Notes: generated by a model from the sequence alone, not told the origin. A stretch of 60,611 nucleotides of DNA from Rhizobium sp. Q54 (GCA_945889445.1 CAMDBX010000016.1:1-60611); one strand, 5' to 3'; counted from the stretch's first letter, positions 44,940 to 53,369 are shown. Numbers and translations are program-made.

Positions 44940-45599
44940 TTACTTCGGCTGCGGCACAACCCGCAGATACGGCTTCAGCGTCTTCCAGCCACCGGGGAAC
45001 TTCTCCTTCGCGGTCTCATCCGACAGTGAGGCAAGGATGATCACGTCCTCGCCCTGCTTCCAGTCGGCAGGCGTGGCCACCGACTTGGTTGCGGTGAGCT
45101 GCAGCGAGTCCACCACGCGGACGATTTCATTGAAGTTGCGGCCCGTGCTCATCGGGTAGGAGGCGATGAACTTCACCTTCTTGTCCGGCCCGATGATGAA
45201 CACGCTGCGCACCGTGGCGTTGTCAGCCGCCGTGCGGCCCTTGGCATTGCCCGAGGCATTGGGGTGGATCATGCCATAGAGCTTGGCAACCGAGAGGTCC
45301 TCGTCGCCGATCATCGGATAGTTCACGGTCGCGCCGGTGACGTCCTTGATGTCGTCCTTCCAGCGCTTGTGATCCTCGACCGAGTCAATCGAGATGCCGA
45401 TCAGCTTCACGCCGCGCTTGTCGAACTCATGCTTCATCTTGGCAACCGAGCCCAGCTCGGTGGTGCAGACAGGGGTGAAGTCCTTGGGATGAGAGAAAAA
45501 CACCACCCAGGAGCCATCGATGTAGTCATGGAACTTCAGGTGGCCATCCGTGGTGTTGGCCTCGAAGTCCGGGGCGATATCGCCGATTTGCAGTGACAT
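44940..45599 (-). CDS. Peroxiredoxin, 1-Cys (Prx6-like) type
   Basis: This 219-residue peroxidase reduces peroxides with its peroxidatic Cys45 in KDFTPVCTTELG. DFEANTTDGHLKFHDYIDGS precedes it. The sequence carries a long C-terminal segment (RNFNEIVRVVDSLQLTATKS, QGEDVIILASLSDE) as in Prx6-type enzymes, and no second resolving cysteine is obvious. The start at 45599 (MSLQIGDIAPDF) has family agreement; an upstream Met adds 13 unconserved residues. Its promoter region contains the GTTCG-N6-type motif at 45643-45660 with a TATATT -10-like hexamer next to it, and the gene ends in a strong terminator. Confidence 0.92.
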   Translation of the reverse strand: MSLQIGDIAPDFEANTTDGHLKFHDYIDGSWVVFFSHPKDFTPVCTTELGSVAKMKHEFDKRGVKLIGISIDSVEDHKRWKDDIKDVTGATVNYPMIGDEDLSVAKLYGMIHPNASGNAKGRTAADNATVRSVFIIGPDKKVKFIASYPMSTGRNFNEIVRVVDSLQLTATKSVATPADWKQGEDVIILASLSDETAKEKFPGGWKTLKPYLRVVPQPK

Positions 45600-45642
45600 G
45601 GTTTTCTCCGTCTCTTGGATGCCCAGAATATAGATCAAGCGC

Positions 45643-45660
45643 TGTTCGTAATAAAGAACA
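45643..45660. promoter_or_regulatory. Candidate sulfur-regulon operator S3
   Basis: TGTTCGTAATAAAGAACA matches the perfect palindrome in the cys/XRE gap at 16 of 18 positions. It lies 43 bp upstream of the peroxiredoxin start, in the -35 region if TATATT (about 45627-45632) is the -10. Confidence 0.55.
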
Positions 45661-45743
45661 ATTTGTCCGGTAATTCGTTCAGTCCGGCTTTGCGGGAATC
45701 GCGGGACTTGGGCTAGCTAGGGGCACACCGGAGAACAGCCACC

Positions 45744-46148
45744 ATGAAGTATATCATTTCCTTTCCCGCCCTCGCCATCGTGATCGCGGCCTATCTGCTG
45801 ATGGCGGCGGGCGGCGACATGCTGATCGACGGTGATGCCTATTCGATGACACTGGCCTCGGGTGCCGAGATGACGCTGAGGGGCGGAGATGTCTTCGTGA
45901 TCGCTGGGCTGTTTGCCCTGTTCCTCGAAATGCTGAAGGCCGCCCGCCCGGGCCGGGCCGCGGTACTAGACCACGTCCTGTCCGTCGGCACCTTCGTCGT
46001 CGCGCTCGTTGCCTTCCTGCTGGTCGACTATGCCGGCACGGCGCCGTTCTTCATCCTGACCCTGATGACGCTGGTTGACGTCATCGCGGGCTTCGCGATC
46101 TCGCTGTTCTCGGCGAGATGCGATCTGGCGATCGGCAGCGACCGCTAG
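45744..46148 (+). CDS. Small membrane protein, unknown function
   Basis: This 134-residue protein has four hydrophobic segments (residues about 5-24, 48-65, 78-98 and 100-120) and a short polar tail. I see no family signature beyond an inner-membrane protein with a DUF-like 4-TM topology. The first helix, with no classic signal-peptidase site, suggests an N-terminal signal anchor. It is divergent from the peroxiredoxin and converges, with a 4-bp gap, on the large flavoprotein gene. The function is unknown. Confidence 0.7.
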   Translation: MKYIISFPALAIVIAAYLLMAAGGDMLIDGDAYSMTLASGAEMTLRGGDVFVIAGLFALFLEMLKAARPGRAAVLDHVLSVGTFVVALVAFLLVDYAGTAPFFILTLMTLVDVIAGFAISLFSARCDLAIGSDR

Positions 46149-46152
46149 CGCC

Positions 46153-48612
46153 TCATGCCTTGATGCGTTCGCCCTTGGGGTCGTAGAAAGACTGGAACTG
46201 AACCTTGGCCGAATAGCGCTTCCACGCCAGTTCCACTTCCCACTTGCCCGCATCGATCCAGTCCTTGGTGACGCCGTCCGCGTTGTGGACATAGCCCAGA
46301 CCCAGAGACAGGTTCACGCGGTGGCCCCAGGCGCCTGAGGTGGTCGAGCCAACGAGCACGCCGTTCCGGTAGATCGGCTCCTCGTGATAGATCATCGGCG
46401 CCGTGGCGGAATTGTCCTCGAGTGCGAGGCAGACGAAGCGCTTCGGCAGCACCGGCAGGGCCTTCTGCTTCAGCAGCGCCTCGCGGCCGATGAAGCCGCC
46501 CGGCTTGTCCATGGCGACGGCGAAGCCAAGGCCGGCTTCGAGGGGCGTGTCCTCATCCGCAATGTCATGGCCCCAGTGGCGGTAGGCCTTTTCGGTGCGG
46601 CAGTTGTTCATGGTGTGCATGCCTGCCGGCGTCAGGCCGAACTCCTTGCCGCCCTCCTGCAGCACCTCGAACACGTGTGCGGTGAACTCGGTGGGGATAT
46701 AGAGTTCCCAGCCCAGTTCGCCCACATAGGTGATGCGGCTCGCCCGCACACGGGCGTAGCCCACCTCGAGTTCCTTCGACGTGCCGAAGGGGAAGGCGGC
46801 ATTGGAGAGATCCGCGCCCGAGACTTTCTCGAGCAGTGCGCGCGACTTCGGCCCCATGATGGCGATCATCGGCAGGCCTGAGGTAATGTCGGTTGCCACA
46901 CAATGCGCGTCGAATGGCGTGTGGCGCTTGAGCCATGCCATGTCGCGGGTCTGCGGTGCGGCACCCGTCACGACGAGGAACTTGTTCTCCTCCAGCCTGG
47001 TGACGGTGAGGTCGGCTTCGATGCCGCCGCGCTCGTTCAGCCATTGGGTGTAGACGAGGCGACCCGGTTCAACGTCGACGTTCGCGGCCGAAACGCGGTT
47101 CAGCACCTTGAGTGCATCGCGGCCCTCGACCGAATACTTGGCGAAGCTCGACTGGTCGAAGAAGGCGCAGTGGGTCATCAGCTGCTTGGCTTCATGGTCG
47201 GCGCAGGGGAACCAGTTCTGGCGGCCATAGGAGTATTCATATTCGGGCTTCACGCCACCGCGGGCATACCAGTTGGGGCGCTCCCAGCCGTTCACCTCGC
47301 CGAACACGGCGCCCAGCTCTTTCTCGTATTGATAGAGCGGCGAACGCCTGATGCCGCGGGCCGTCTCCGGCTGGCGGTAAGGCCAGTGCATGGCATAGAG
47401 CAGGCCCAGGCTTTCGGACACGCGCTCGCGCACATAGGACTTCACCGACTGGAAGGGGTGGATGCGGCGAATGTCCATGCCGGTGACGTCCATCGGCGGA
47501 TGGCCGTTCTTTATCCACTTTGAAAGCACCAGGCCCGCACCGCCCGAGGACTGGATGCCGATCGAGTTGAACCCTGCCGCCACATAGACGTTCTTCACCT
47601 CCGGCGCTTCGCCAAGGTAATACTTCACGTCCGGCGTGAAGCTTTCAGGCCCGTTGAAGAACAGCTGGATGCCGGCCGTCTCCAGCAGCGGCACGCGGTT
47701 GATGGCGTCCGCCAGGATCGGCTCGAAGTGCTCCATGTCCTCGGGCAGCGTCACGAAGGCGTGGTCTTCGTCGATGCCGCCACCGCCCCACGGCTTGGCC
47801 TTGGGCTCGAAGGCGCCGATCATCAGCTTGCCGGCATCCTCCTTGTAGTAGGTGCATTCATCCGGCACGCGCACCACAGGCATGTTGCGGGGAAGCTCGG
47901 AGATGGGCTCCGACACGATGTAGAAATGCTCGCAGGCATGGAGCGGAATGTTGACGCCGATGGAACGGCCAAGCTCGCGCGACCACATGCCCGATGCCAC
48001 CACAACCTTGTCGGCGAGGATGGTGCCGTCGCTGGTCTCGACGCCATAGGCCGCTCCGTCCTTGGTCAGGATCCTGGTGACCTTGACGTTCTCCAGCACC
48101 TTGGCCCCGCGTGAGCGCGCGCCCTGGGCCAGCGCCTGCGTCACGTCAATCGGGTTCACCTGTCCGTCCTTGGGCAGGAACACGCCGCCCTTGACGTTCT
48201 CCATGTTGTAGTGCGGCAGGCGTTCCTTGATCTCGCCCGTCGAGATCACCTGCACGTCGAGGCCGAAGTTCTTGGCCATGGAGGCGCCGCGGATCAGTTC
48301 CTCGAGGCGGCCATCGTTCAGCGCGATGGAGATCGAGCCGTTCTGCTTGAAGCCGGTGGCCTGACCGGTTTCCTTCTCCAGCCCCTCGAACAGTGTGGTG
48401 GTGTACTTGGCGAGCTCTGTCAGGTTGCGGGTGGCGCGCAACTGCCCCACGAGGCCCGCCGCGTGCCAGGTCGTTCCGGAGGTGAGCTGCTTGCGCTCCA
48501 GCAGCACGACGTCGGTGATCCCCTCCTTGGTCAGGTGGTAGGCGATTGAACAACCGACGATGCCGCCGCCGATGATGACGACGTCGGCGCGGGCGGGCAG
48601 GGACTTGGACAT
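46153..48612 (-). CDS. Dimethylglycine/sarcosine dehydrogenase-like FAD oxidoreductase
   Basis: This 819-residue flavoenzyme has an N-terminal D-amino-acid-oxidase-type FAD domain (VVIIGGGIVGCSIAYHL, residues about 9-26; GTTWHAAGLVG near residue 50, whose His is the covalent-flavin position in animal dimethylglycine dehydrogenase). A short middle domain follows, then GCV_T aminomethyltransferase-like domains (about residues 435-805). The architecture matches dimethylglycine, sarcosine or related methylamine dehydrogenases that pass one-carbon units to tetrahydrofolate; the exact substrate is unknown. I chose the ATG at 48612 with GGAG upstream, rather than the GTG before it. It is divergent from rhodanese-metZ, with operator-like sequences between. 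Confidence 0.88.
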   Translation of the reverse strand: MSKSLPARADVVIIGGGIVGCSIAYHLTKEGITDVVLLERKQLTSGTTWHAAGLVGQLRATRNLTELAKYTTTLFEGLEKETGQATGFKQNGSISIALNDGRLEELIRGASMAKNFGLDVQVISTGEIKERLPHYNMENVKGGVFLPKDGQVNPIDVTQALAQGARSRGAKVLENVKVTRILTKDGAAYGVETSDGTILADKVVVASGMWSRELGRSIGVNIPLHACEHFYIVSEPISELPRNMPVVRVPDECTYYKEDAGKLMIGAFEPKAKPWGGGGIDEDHAFVTLPEDMEHFEPILADAINRVPLLETAGIQLFFNGPESFTPDVKYYLGEAPEVKNVYVAAGFNSIGIQSSGGAGLVLSKWIKNGHPPMDVTGMDIRRIHPFQSVKSYVRERVSESLGLLYAMHWPYRQPETARGIRRSPLYQYEKELGAVFGEVNGWERPNWYARGGVKPEYEYSYGRQNWFPCADHEAKQLMTHCAFFDQSSFAKYSVEGRDALKVLNRVSAANVDVEPGRLVYTQWLNERGGIEADLTVTRLEENKFLVVTGAAPQTRDMAWLKRHTPFDAHCVATDITSGLPMIAIMGPKSRALLEKVSGADLSNAAFPFGTSKELEVGYARVRASRITYVGELGWELYIPTEFTAHVFEVLQEGGKEFGLTPAGMHTMNNCRTEKAYRHWGHDIADEDTPLEAGLGFAVAMDKPGGFIGREALLKQKALPVLPKRFVCLALEDNSATAPMIYHEEPIYRNGVLVGSTTSGAWGHRVNLSLGLGYVHNADGVTKDWIDAGKWEVELAWKRYSAKVQFQSFYDPKGERIKA

Positions 48613-48724
48613 CACGTAAACTCCGGATCAAATGGTGAATTCTTCTAACAGGGGAGGGCCCTGATCCGGAAGCGCCAAACCGCCTCACGGGAGCGGGCCA
48701 GCCCCTCACCTCTGGCCGGTCCAG

Positions 48725-48733
48725 CCCCCCCCC
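48725..48733. repeat. Run of nine C residues
   Basis: A homopolymer of nine C lies in the gap between the flavoprotein gene and rhodanese-metZ, about 38 bp before the operator-like motif. Such tracts can vary in length by slippage, which might modulate promoter spacing. Confidence 0.5.
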
Positions 48734-48755
48734 TTTTCCTTTGCGGGACGAATCC

Positions 48756-48786
48756 GTTTGGACTAAATCCGTTCGAAACAACGAAC
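48756..48786. promoter_or_regulatory. Candidate sulfur-regulon operator S4 with an adjacent weaker copy
   Basis: GTTCGAAACAACGAAC (48771-48786) has the same GTTCG-N6-CGAAC architecture as S2. Directly upstream, GTTTGGACTAAATCCG (48756-48771) resembles S1, and both contain a CGTTTGRACTAAA stretch. The site is only 10 bp before the rhodanese start codon. Confidence 0.5.
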
Positions 48787-48796
48787 GGATCGTTCC

Positions 48797-49198
48797 ATGC
48801 ATCTGGGTGACATCTCCCCGGCCGAGGCCTATCAGCGGCTCCAGAACAACCCCTCCGCCGTGCTCGTCGACGTGCGCACCCAGCCCGAATGGGTGTTCGT
48901 GGGCGTACCCGCCGTGGAGCGGCTCATCCGCCTGTCCTGGCAGGTGTTCCCGTCGATGCAGGTCAACGGCAATTTCGTCGCCGAGGTCGACCAGTTGGGC
49001 CTGCCCAAGGACGCCGAAATCCTCTGCATCTGCCGTTCCGGCGCGCGCTCGGCTTCGGCCGCCTCGGCGCTGACCCAGGCCGGCTATTCCAACGCCTGGA
49101 ACGTGGCGCAGGGTTTCGAGGGCGACAAGGACGCCACCGGCCACCGCGGCACGCTGGGCGGCTGGAAGGCCGCCGGCCTTCCTTGGGTCCAGAGCTAG
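48797..49198 (+). CDS. Rhodanese-like sulfurtransferase preceding metZ
   Basis: This 133-residue single-domain rhodanese has the active-site Cys79 in the CICRSGARSASA loop (a Cys also at 77). VLVDVRTQPEWVFVG is the first conserved motif. It directly precedes metZ (8 bp gap), so it probably channels sulfur for homocysteine or related thiol metabolism; this is inference from context. There is no strong Shine-Dalgarno; a short leader overlaps the operator-like motif. Other rhodanese-metZ pairs exist in alphaproteobacteria. Confidence 0.9.
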   Translation: MHLGDISPAEAYQRLQNNPSAVLVDVRTQPEWVFVGVPAVERLIRLSWQVFPSMQVNGNFVAEVDQLGLPKDAEILCICRSGARSASAASALTQAGYSNAWNVAQGFEGDKDATGHRGTLGGWKAAGLPWVQS

Positions 49199-49206
49199 AA
49201 GGCACG

Positions 49207-50400
49207 ATGAAGAAGAAAAATTCCGATCCCAGGACCTGGGGAGACGCCACCAAGCTCGTCCGCGGCGGGCTGGATCGCACCAAGCATGGCGAGACGTCCG
49301 AAGCGCTCTTCCTCAATTCGGGCTTCGTCTATGACGAGCCCGAAACCGCCGAGAAACGCTTCGCCGGCGAGGATGACGGCTATGTCTATGGCCGTTACGG
49401 CAACCCCACCGTCACCATGTTCGAGGAAAGGCTGGCGATGCTCGAAGGGGCGGAAGCCTGCTACGCCGTCGCCTCCGGCATGGCCGCGGTGTTTGGCGCG
49501 CTCGCCTGCCAGCTGAAGGCGGGTGACCATCTCGTGGCGTCGAAGGCGCTGTTCGGCTCCTGCTACCAGATCGTGACATCCATCCTGCCGCGCTTCGGCA
49601 TCAAGATCACGCTGGTCGACGGCAAGGACCTGAACGCCTGGAAAGAGGCTATCGCCTCTGAGACCAAATGCGTGTTCCTCGAGACGCCGTCGAACCCCGG
49701 CCTCGAGGTCATCGACCTCGATGCCGTCTGCGCCATCGCCAAGGCCAAGGGCGCCAACATCGTGGTGGACAACATCTTCGCCACCCCCATCCTGCAGCGT
49801 CCGCTCAGCTATGGCGCGGATGTCATCGTTTATTCCGGCACCAAGCACATGGATGGGCAGGGCCGTGTCCTCGGCGGCGCCATCATGTCGACCAAGAAGT
49901 TCAAGGAAGAGCATCTGAAGCCCTTCCTCCGCCACACCGGTCCGTCGATCTCGCCGTTCAACGCCTGGGTGCTGCTCAAGGGCCTCGAGACCATGAAGCT
50001 CCGCGTCGAGGCGCAGAGCCACGCCGCGCACAAGGTGGCGGCAGCGCTGGAGGCCATGCCCGGCATCGCCCGCGTGCTCTATCCGCATCTCGGATCCCAC
50101 CCGCAGGCCGCGCTGTGCCGCAAGCAGATGACGCTTGGCGGCACCATGGTGACCTTCGAAGTCGAGGGCGGCAAGACGAAGGCCTTCGATCTGCTCCGCA
50201 ATCTCGGCATCATCGACATCTCGAACAACCTCGGCGACGCCAAGTCGCTGATGACCCATCCCGCCTCGACGACCCATCGCAACATCGGCGCGGAAGCCCG
50301 CGCCATGATGGGCATCACCGACGGCATGGTTCGCCTGTCGGTGGGCCTCGAGGACGTGGACGACCTGATCGGTGACCTGTCGCAGGCGATCAAGGCCTGA
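49207..50400 (+). CDS. metZ: O-succinylhomoserine sulfhydrylase (MetZ-type)
   Basis: This 397-residue PLP enzyme of the Cys/Met metabolism family forms homocysteine from an activated homoserine and sulfide. The PLP lysine lies in YSGTKHMDGQGR (about residue 212), and VYGRYGNPTVTMFEERLAML and ETPSNPGLEV are family hallmarks. Its separation of MetZ from MetB/MetC relies on overall resemblance. It follows rhodanese by 8 bp and is controlled, I infer, from the same promoter with the GTTCG-N6 motif. Its product pathway consumes the sulfide made by the cysH-cysI cluster. Confidence 0.9.
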   Translation: MKKKNSDPRTWGDATKLVRGGLDRTKHGETSEALFLNSGFVYDEPETAEKRFAGEDDGYVYGRYGNPTVTMFEERLAMLEGAEACYAVASGMAAVFGALACQLKAGDHLVASKALFGSCYQIVTSILPRFGIKITLVDGKDLNAWKEAIASETKCVFLETPSNPGLEVIDLDAVCAIAKAKGANIVVDNIFATPILQRPLSYGADVIVYSGTKHMDGQGRVLGGAIMSTKKFKEEHLKPFLRHTGPSISPFNAWVLLKGLETMKLRVEAQSHAAHKVAAALEAMPGIARVLYPHLGSHPQAALCRKQMTLGGTMVTFEVEGGKTKAFDLLRNLGIIDISNNLGDAKSLMTHPASTTHRNIGAEARAMMGITDGMVRLSVGLEDVDDLIGDLSQAIKA

Positions 50401-50430
50401 CATCGTTTCGGCTCCAATTCACCATAGATG

Positions 50431-50520
50431 CGGTCATCCCGGCGAAGGCCGGGATCCAGCTTCCTCTCCGCTCAAGCTGAACCAGGTCAGGACCCCAGCC
50501 TTCACCGGGTTACCCAAACG
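50431..50520. repeat. GTCATCCCGG-type intergenic repeat, copy A
   Basis: CGGTCATCCCGGCGAAGGCC begins a unit with internal stem-loops, shared with the unit at 58521-58603. Copies of such a palindrome are common between alphaproteobacterial genes. This copy is degenerate at its right end. It lies between metZ and an esterase. Confidence 0.75.
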
Positions 50521-50604
50521 AGTCATGCGGGGGCGAGTGGGAATGAGTGCAATTGACTCCTCCATCTCCCCTCCATAGCCTCCAACAAATGTCGGGAGCA
50601 CCAC

Positions 50605-51639
50605 ATGCTGAACTCCGCAAGGATGGCACGCCGCATCCGCACCGTCCTGCTTTCGGTCGTCATGTCATCCGGTGCCGCCATGGCTGCTGACACCGTCCCG
50701 CTGCCGGGCACAATTTCACCCGAGGCGAAAGCCGTCATCGAGTTCCTGCAGTCCGCCGGGCTCAAGCACCTCAAGGGCCCGGCAACCGACGACCTTGCCG
50801 GATGGACGGCCCTGCACGCTGCACAGGAGAAGGCGCTGGAAGCCCCGAACAAGGCCGTCCTCGACCAGCTTGGCGCCACGGTAACGGATGCCGTGATCGG
50901 CGGCGTGCCGGTGCTCGACATCAGGCCGAAGGGCTGGGCGGATGACGGTCGCGTCATTGTCTACATCCACGGTGGCGCCTTCACGCTGTTCAGCGCGCGC
51001 TCCATGGCGGGCCTCGGCGCGCTTGTTGCCGATGCTGCAGGCATGCGGATGATCTCCATCGACTACACCAATCCGCCCGCCGCGCAGTGGGACACGGTGC
51101 AGGCGCAGGTGGATGCGGTGCTCAAGGGCATCGTGGCGCAAGGCACCCCAATCAACCGCGTCGCGCTGTTCGGCGACTCCGCCGGCGGCAACCTCGTCAT
51201 GCGGGCGGTGCTGAAGCAGCGTGATGAAGGCGCGGCCCTGCCCGCCGCCGTGTTGCTGTTCTCGCCCTGGGCCGATCTCTCCAACAGCGGTGACACCGCC
51301 CTCACGCTGCCGGAGGCTGACCCGACCCTGTCCTATGCCGGGCTGATGGCCAATTCGGCACGGGCCTATGCCGGCAGCCTCAACCTCAAGGACCCGCGGG
51401 TCTCACCCCTCTATGGGGATTTCTCGAAGGGCTTTCCGCCCACGCTGATCCAGGATGGCACGCGCACCATCCTGCTGAGCGACAGCGTGCGCAGCTATCG
51501 CGCACTGAAGGCCGCAGGGCAGGACGCGGTGATCGATCTTTACGAAGGCATGTGGCACGTCTTCCAGGGAGCCCCCGCGCCGGAGGCAGCCGAGGCTCTG
51601 GCGAGCGCCGGCGCCTTCCTCAGGCAGCGGCTGAAGTAA
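50605..51639 (+). CDS. Secreted alpha/beta hydrolase (HSL-type esterase)
   Basis: This 344-residue alpha/beta hydrolase of the hormone-sensitive-lipase group has a probable Sec signal peptide (first 27 residues, ending AAMAAD). The oxyanion-hole HGGAF is at about residue 122, the nucleophile Ser in GDSAGG at about residue 191, and the His in MWHVF near residue 317. Substrates are probably short acyl esters; none can be specified. It overlaps the convergent MFS gene by 20 bp. No regulatory element was seen apart from the repeat upstream. Confidence 0.88.
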   Translation: MLNSARMARRIRTVLLSVVMSSGAAMAADTVPLPGTISPEAKAVIEFLQSAGLKHLKGPATDDLAGWTALHAAQEKALEAPNKAVLDQLGATVTDAVIGGVPVLDIRPKGWADDGRVIVYIHGGAFTLFSARSMAGLGALVADAAGMRMISIDYTNPPAAQWDTVQAQVDAVLKGIVAQGTPINRVALFGDSAGGNLVMRAVLKQRDEGAALPAAVLLFSPWADLSNSGDTALTLPEADPTLSYAGLMANSARAYAGSLNLKDPRVSPLYGDFSKGFPPTLIQDGTRTILLSDSVRSYRALKAAGQDAVIDLYEGMWHVFQGAPAPEAAEALASAGAFLRQRLK

Positions 51640-52816
51640 CGGCCGGACTGCGACGGACCAGCCGGTCAGAGACCAGCAGGTGCACCAGTGCGAGGCCGGC
51701 GCTGGCGCCTGCGGCCACGCCCAGCACTGAAAGTCCCTGCCAGTCGAGCAGCCGCGCGCCCACGGTGGAGCCGATGGCGATGCCGGCATAGATCATCGCC
51801 GCGTTGAGGGCCAAGGCCAGGGCCGGTGCCTGCGGGGCAATGGTGACGAGGCGCGACTGCTGCGCCGGCAGGAAGCACCAGGCAAAGCTGCTCCACACCA
51901 GCACGAGCAGCGCCAGCAGCCACGGGTTCCACGGCATGACCGAGAACAGCGGCAGCAGCACCATGTGCGCGATGCACACCAGCACCAGCGTGCCGCGCGG
52001 CCCGAAGCGGTCGCTCAGGTAACCGCCAACGAAGTTGCCACCCACCGCGCCCAGCCCGAACAGCATGAAGAACAGTGGCCGCGTGTCGGCATTGGCCCCT
52101 GCTGATGCTTCGATCAGCGGGCCGAAGAAGGTGAACACCACATAGACCGAGGCCATCAGCGTGGCGGTGAAGGTGACGGCCACCATGAGGCGCAGGTTGC
52201 CGAGGGCAGAGAGGATGGAGGAGACACTGCCCGCCGGCACGTGGATGTTGCGGGGAATGGTGCGCAGCAGGACCACGGCGCAAATCGCCGCCAGCGCCGC
52301 CACCAGGAAGAACGGCGCATGCCAGCCGAAGCGATAGGCCATCCAGGCGCCCAGCGGCACGCCCACGACCTGCGCCAGGGTCATGCCGGCGAACACCTTG
52401 GCCAGCGCCCGGCCGCGCTCCTCGGGTGGTGCGACGGCCACCGCCACCCCGGCGGAGAGCGGCGTGTAGAGTGCCGCCCCCAGTGCCACGACAAGACGCG
52501 ACAGGGTGAGCATCACCAGCGTGGTGGAAATGGCCGACAGCAACGAGCCGAGGCAGAACAGCCCCAGCGATGCAACGAGCACCGTGCGGCGCGACAGGCG
52601 GCCCGTCAGCGCCGCCCCGATCGGCGAGAGCAGCGCATAGGCAACGGCGTAGCTGGTGATCAGGATGCCGGCATCGGCCGGCGAGACGGACAGTGCCTCG
52701 GCGATGGGCGAGACAATACCAATGACCACGAAGACGCCCATGCCGACAACGAAGTTTCCAAGGGCCAGACGCGACAGGAGGGGGGAGGCTTTCGCCTTGG
52801 GCGGGGCGTCGGCCAT
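51620..52816 (-). CDS. MFS transporter (DHA1-type efflux)
   Basis: This 398-residue inner-membrane MFS transporter has twelve helices. Its loop 2-3 motif GAALTGRLSRRTVL and the ASLGLFCLGSLLSA region fit the DHA1 drug:proton antiporter group (AraJ/YdhP-like). The substrate is unknown. It starts 9 bp after the Rrf2 stop on the same strand, so the Rrf2 protein is the probable regulator. The 3' end overlaps the esterase gene by 20 bp. Confidence 0.87.
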   Translation of the reverse strand: MADAPPKAKASPLLSRLALGNFVVGMGVFVVIGIVSPIAEALSVSPADAGILITSYAVAYALLSPIGAALTGRLSRRTVLVASLGLFCLGSLLSAISTTLVMLTLSRLVVALGAALYTPLSAGVAVAVAPPEERGRALAKVFAGMTLAQVVGVPLGAWMAYRFGWHAPFFLVAALAAICAVVLLRTIPRNIHVPAGSVSSILSALGNLRLMVAVTFTATLMASVYVVFTFFGPLIEASAGANADTRPLFFMLFGLGAVGGNFVGGYLSDRFGPRGTLVLVCIAHMVLLPLFSVMPWNPWLLALLVLVWSSFAWCFLPAQQSRLVTIAPQAPALALALNAAMIYAGIAIGSTVGARLLDWQGLSVLGVAAGASAGLALVHLLVSDRLVRRSPAVTSAAA

Positions 52817-52825
52817 TTGTCAGGA

Positions 52826-53242
52826 TCAGACGATCGCCGAGGCGACGTCGCGGATCGATGTCTTGGCGAGGCTCGAGTGCAGGGCACATTCGGCGGCCCT
52901 GAGCGGCCCGGTGAGGATATCGCCCAGCTGCACGGCAACCGGGCAACTCGACTGTGGATCAGTCTTGTGCATACGGAAGACGTTTTCGTCCTCCACTGCG
53001 AAATAGACGTCGGCCAGCGTGATGTCGCCCGGGTCCTTGTTCAGCTCGAAGCCGCCGGCGCGGCCGGCCACCGACTTCACCAGATGAGCCTTCTCCAGCT
53101 CGGTCATCAGCCGACGGATGACAACCGGGTTGGTATGAACGCTCGCGGCCACCGATGCCGAGCACACCGGGCCCTTGCCCTTGAACCGGGCGAGGACGCT
53201 CATGGCGTGGACGGCGACGACGAAGCGGCTGCTGGACAACAT
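52826..53242 (-). CDS. Rrf2-family transcriptional regulator
   Basis: This 138-residue Rrf2 winged-helix protein starts MLSSSRFVVAVHAMSVLARF. The recognition helix region is around PVVIRRLMTELEKAHLV, and GRAGGFELNK is the beta-wing. Only three cysteines (27, 100 and 119) are present, in an arrangement that is not the clear three-Cys cluster of IscR/NsrR, so Fe-S sensing is uncertain. It precedes an MFS gene by 9 bp. A perfect palindrome (53247-53263) sits immediately upstream of its start codon, strongly suggesting autoregulation. Confidence 0.88.
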   Translation of the reverse strand: MLSSSRFVVAVHAMSVLARFKGKGPVCSASVAASVHTNPVVIRRLMTELEKAHLVKSVAGRAGGFELNKDPGDITLADVYFAVEDENVFRMHKTDPQSSCPVAVQLGDILTGPLRAAECALHSSLAKTSIRDVASAIV

Positions 53243-53246
53243 AATG

Positions 53247-53263
53247 GTAACTCCGAGAGTTAC
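53247..53263. promoter_or_regulatory. Operator of the Rrf2-MFS operon
   Basis: GTAACTC-CGA-GAGTTAC is a perfect 7-bp inverted repeat with a 3-bp centre. It ends 4 bp before the Rrf2 start codon and contains the gene's own GGAG ribosome-binding site, so binding could block transcription and affect translation initiation. Confidence 0.6.
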
Positions 53264-53369
53264 ATCGGCACGGAGGCCCCAAAGGTCAAGTGATTTAAAT
53301 CTTGGGGCTGTGAGGGATTGTTAACCGAGTCCGTCGAAACCTGCGATTGGATTTAACGGGACTCGGTCC

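Noticed and set aside
49195-50403. Long frame antisense to metZ
   Set aside because: Shadow of metZ, with no signature of its own. metZ has an intact PLP site.
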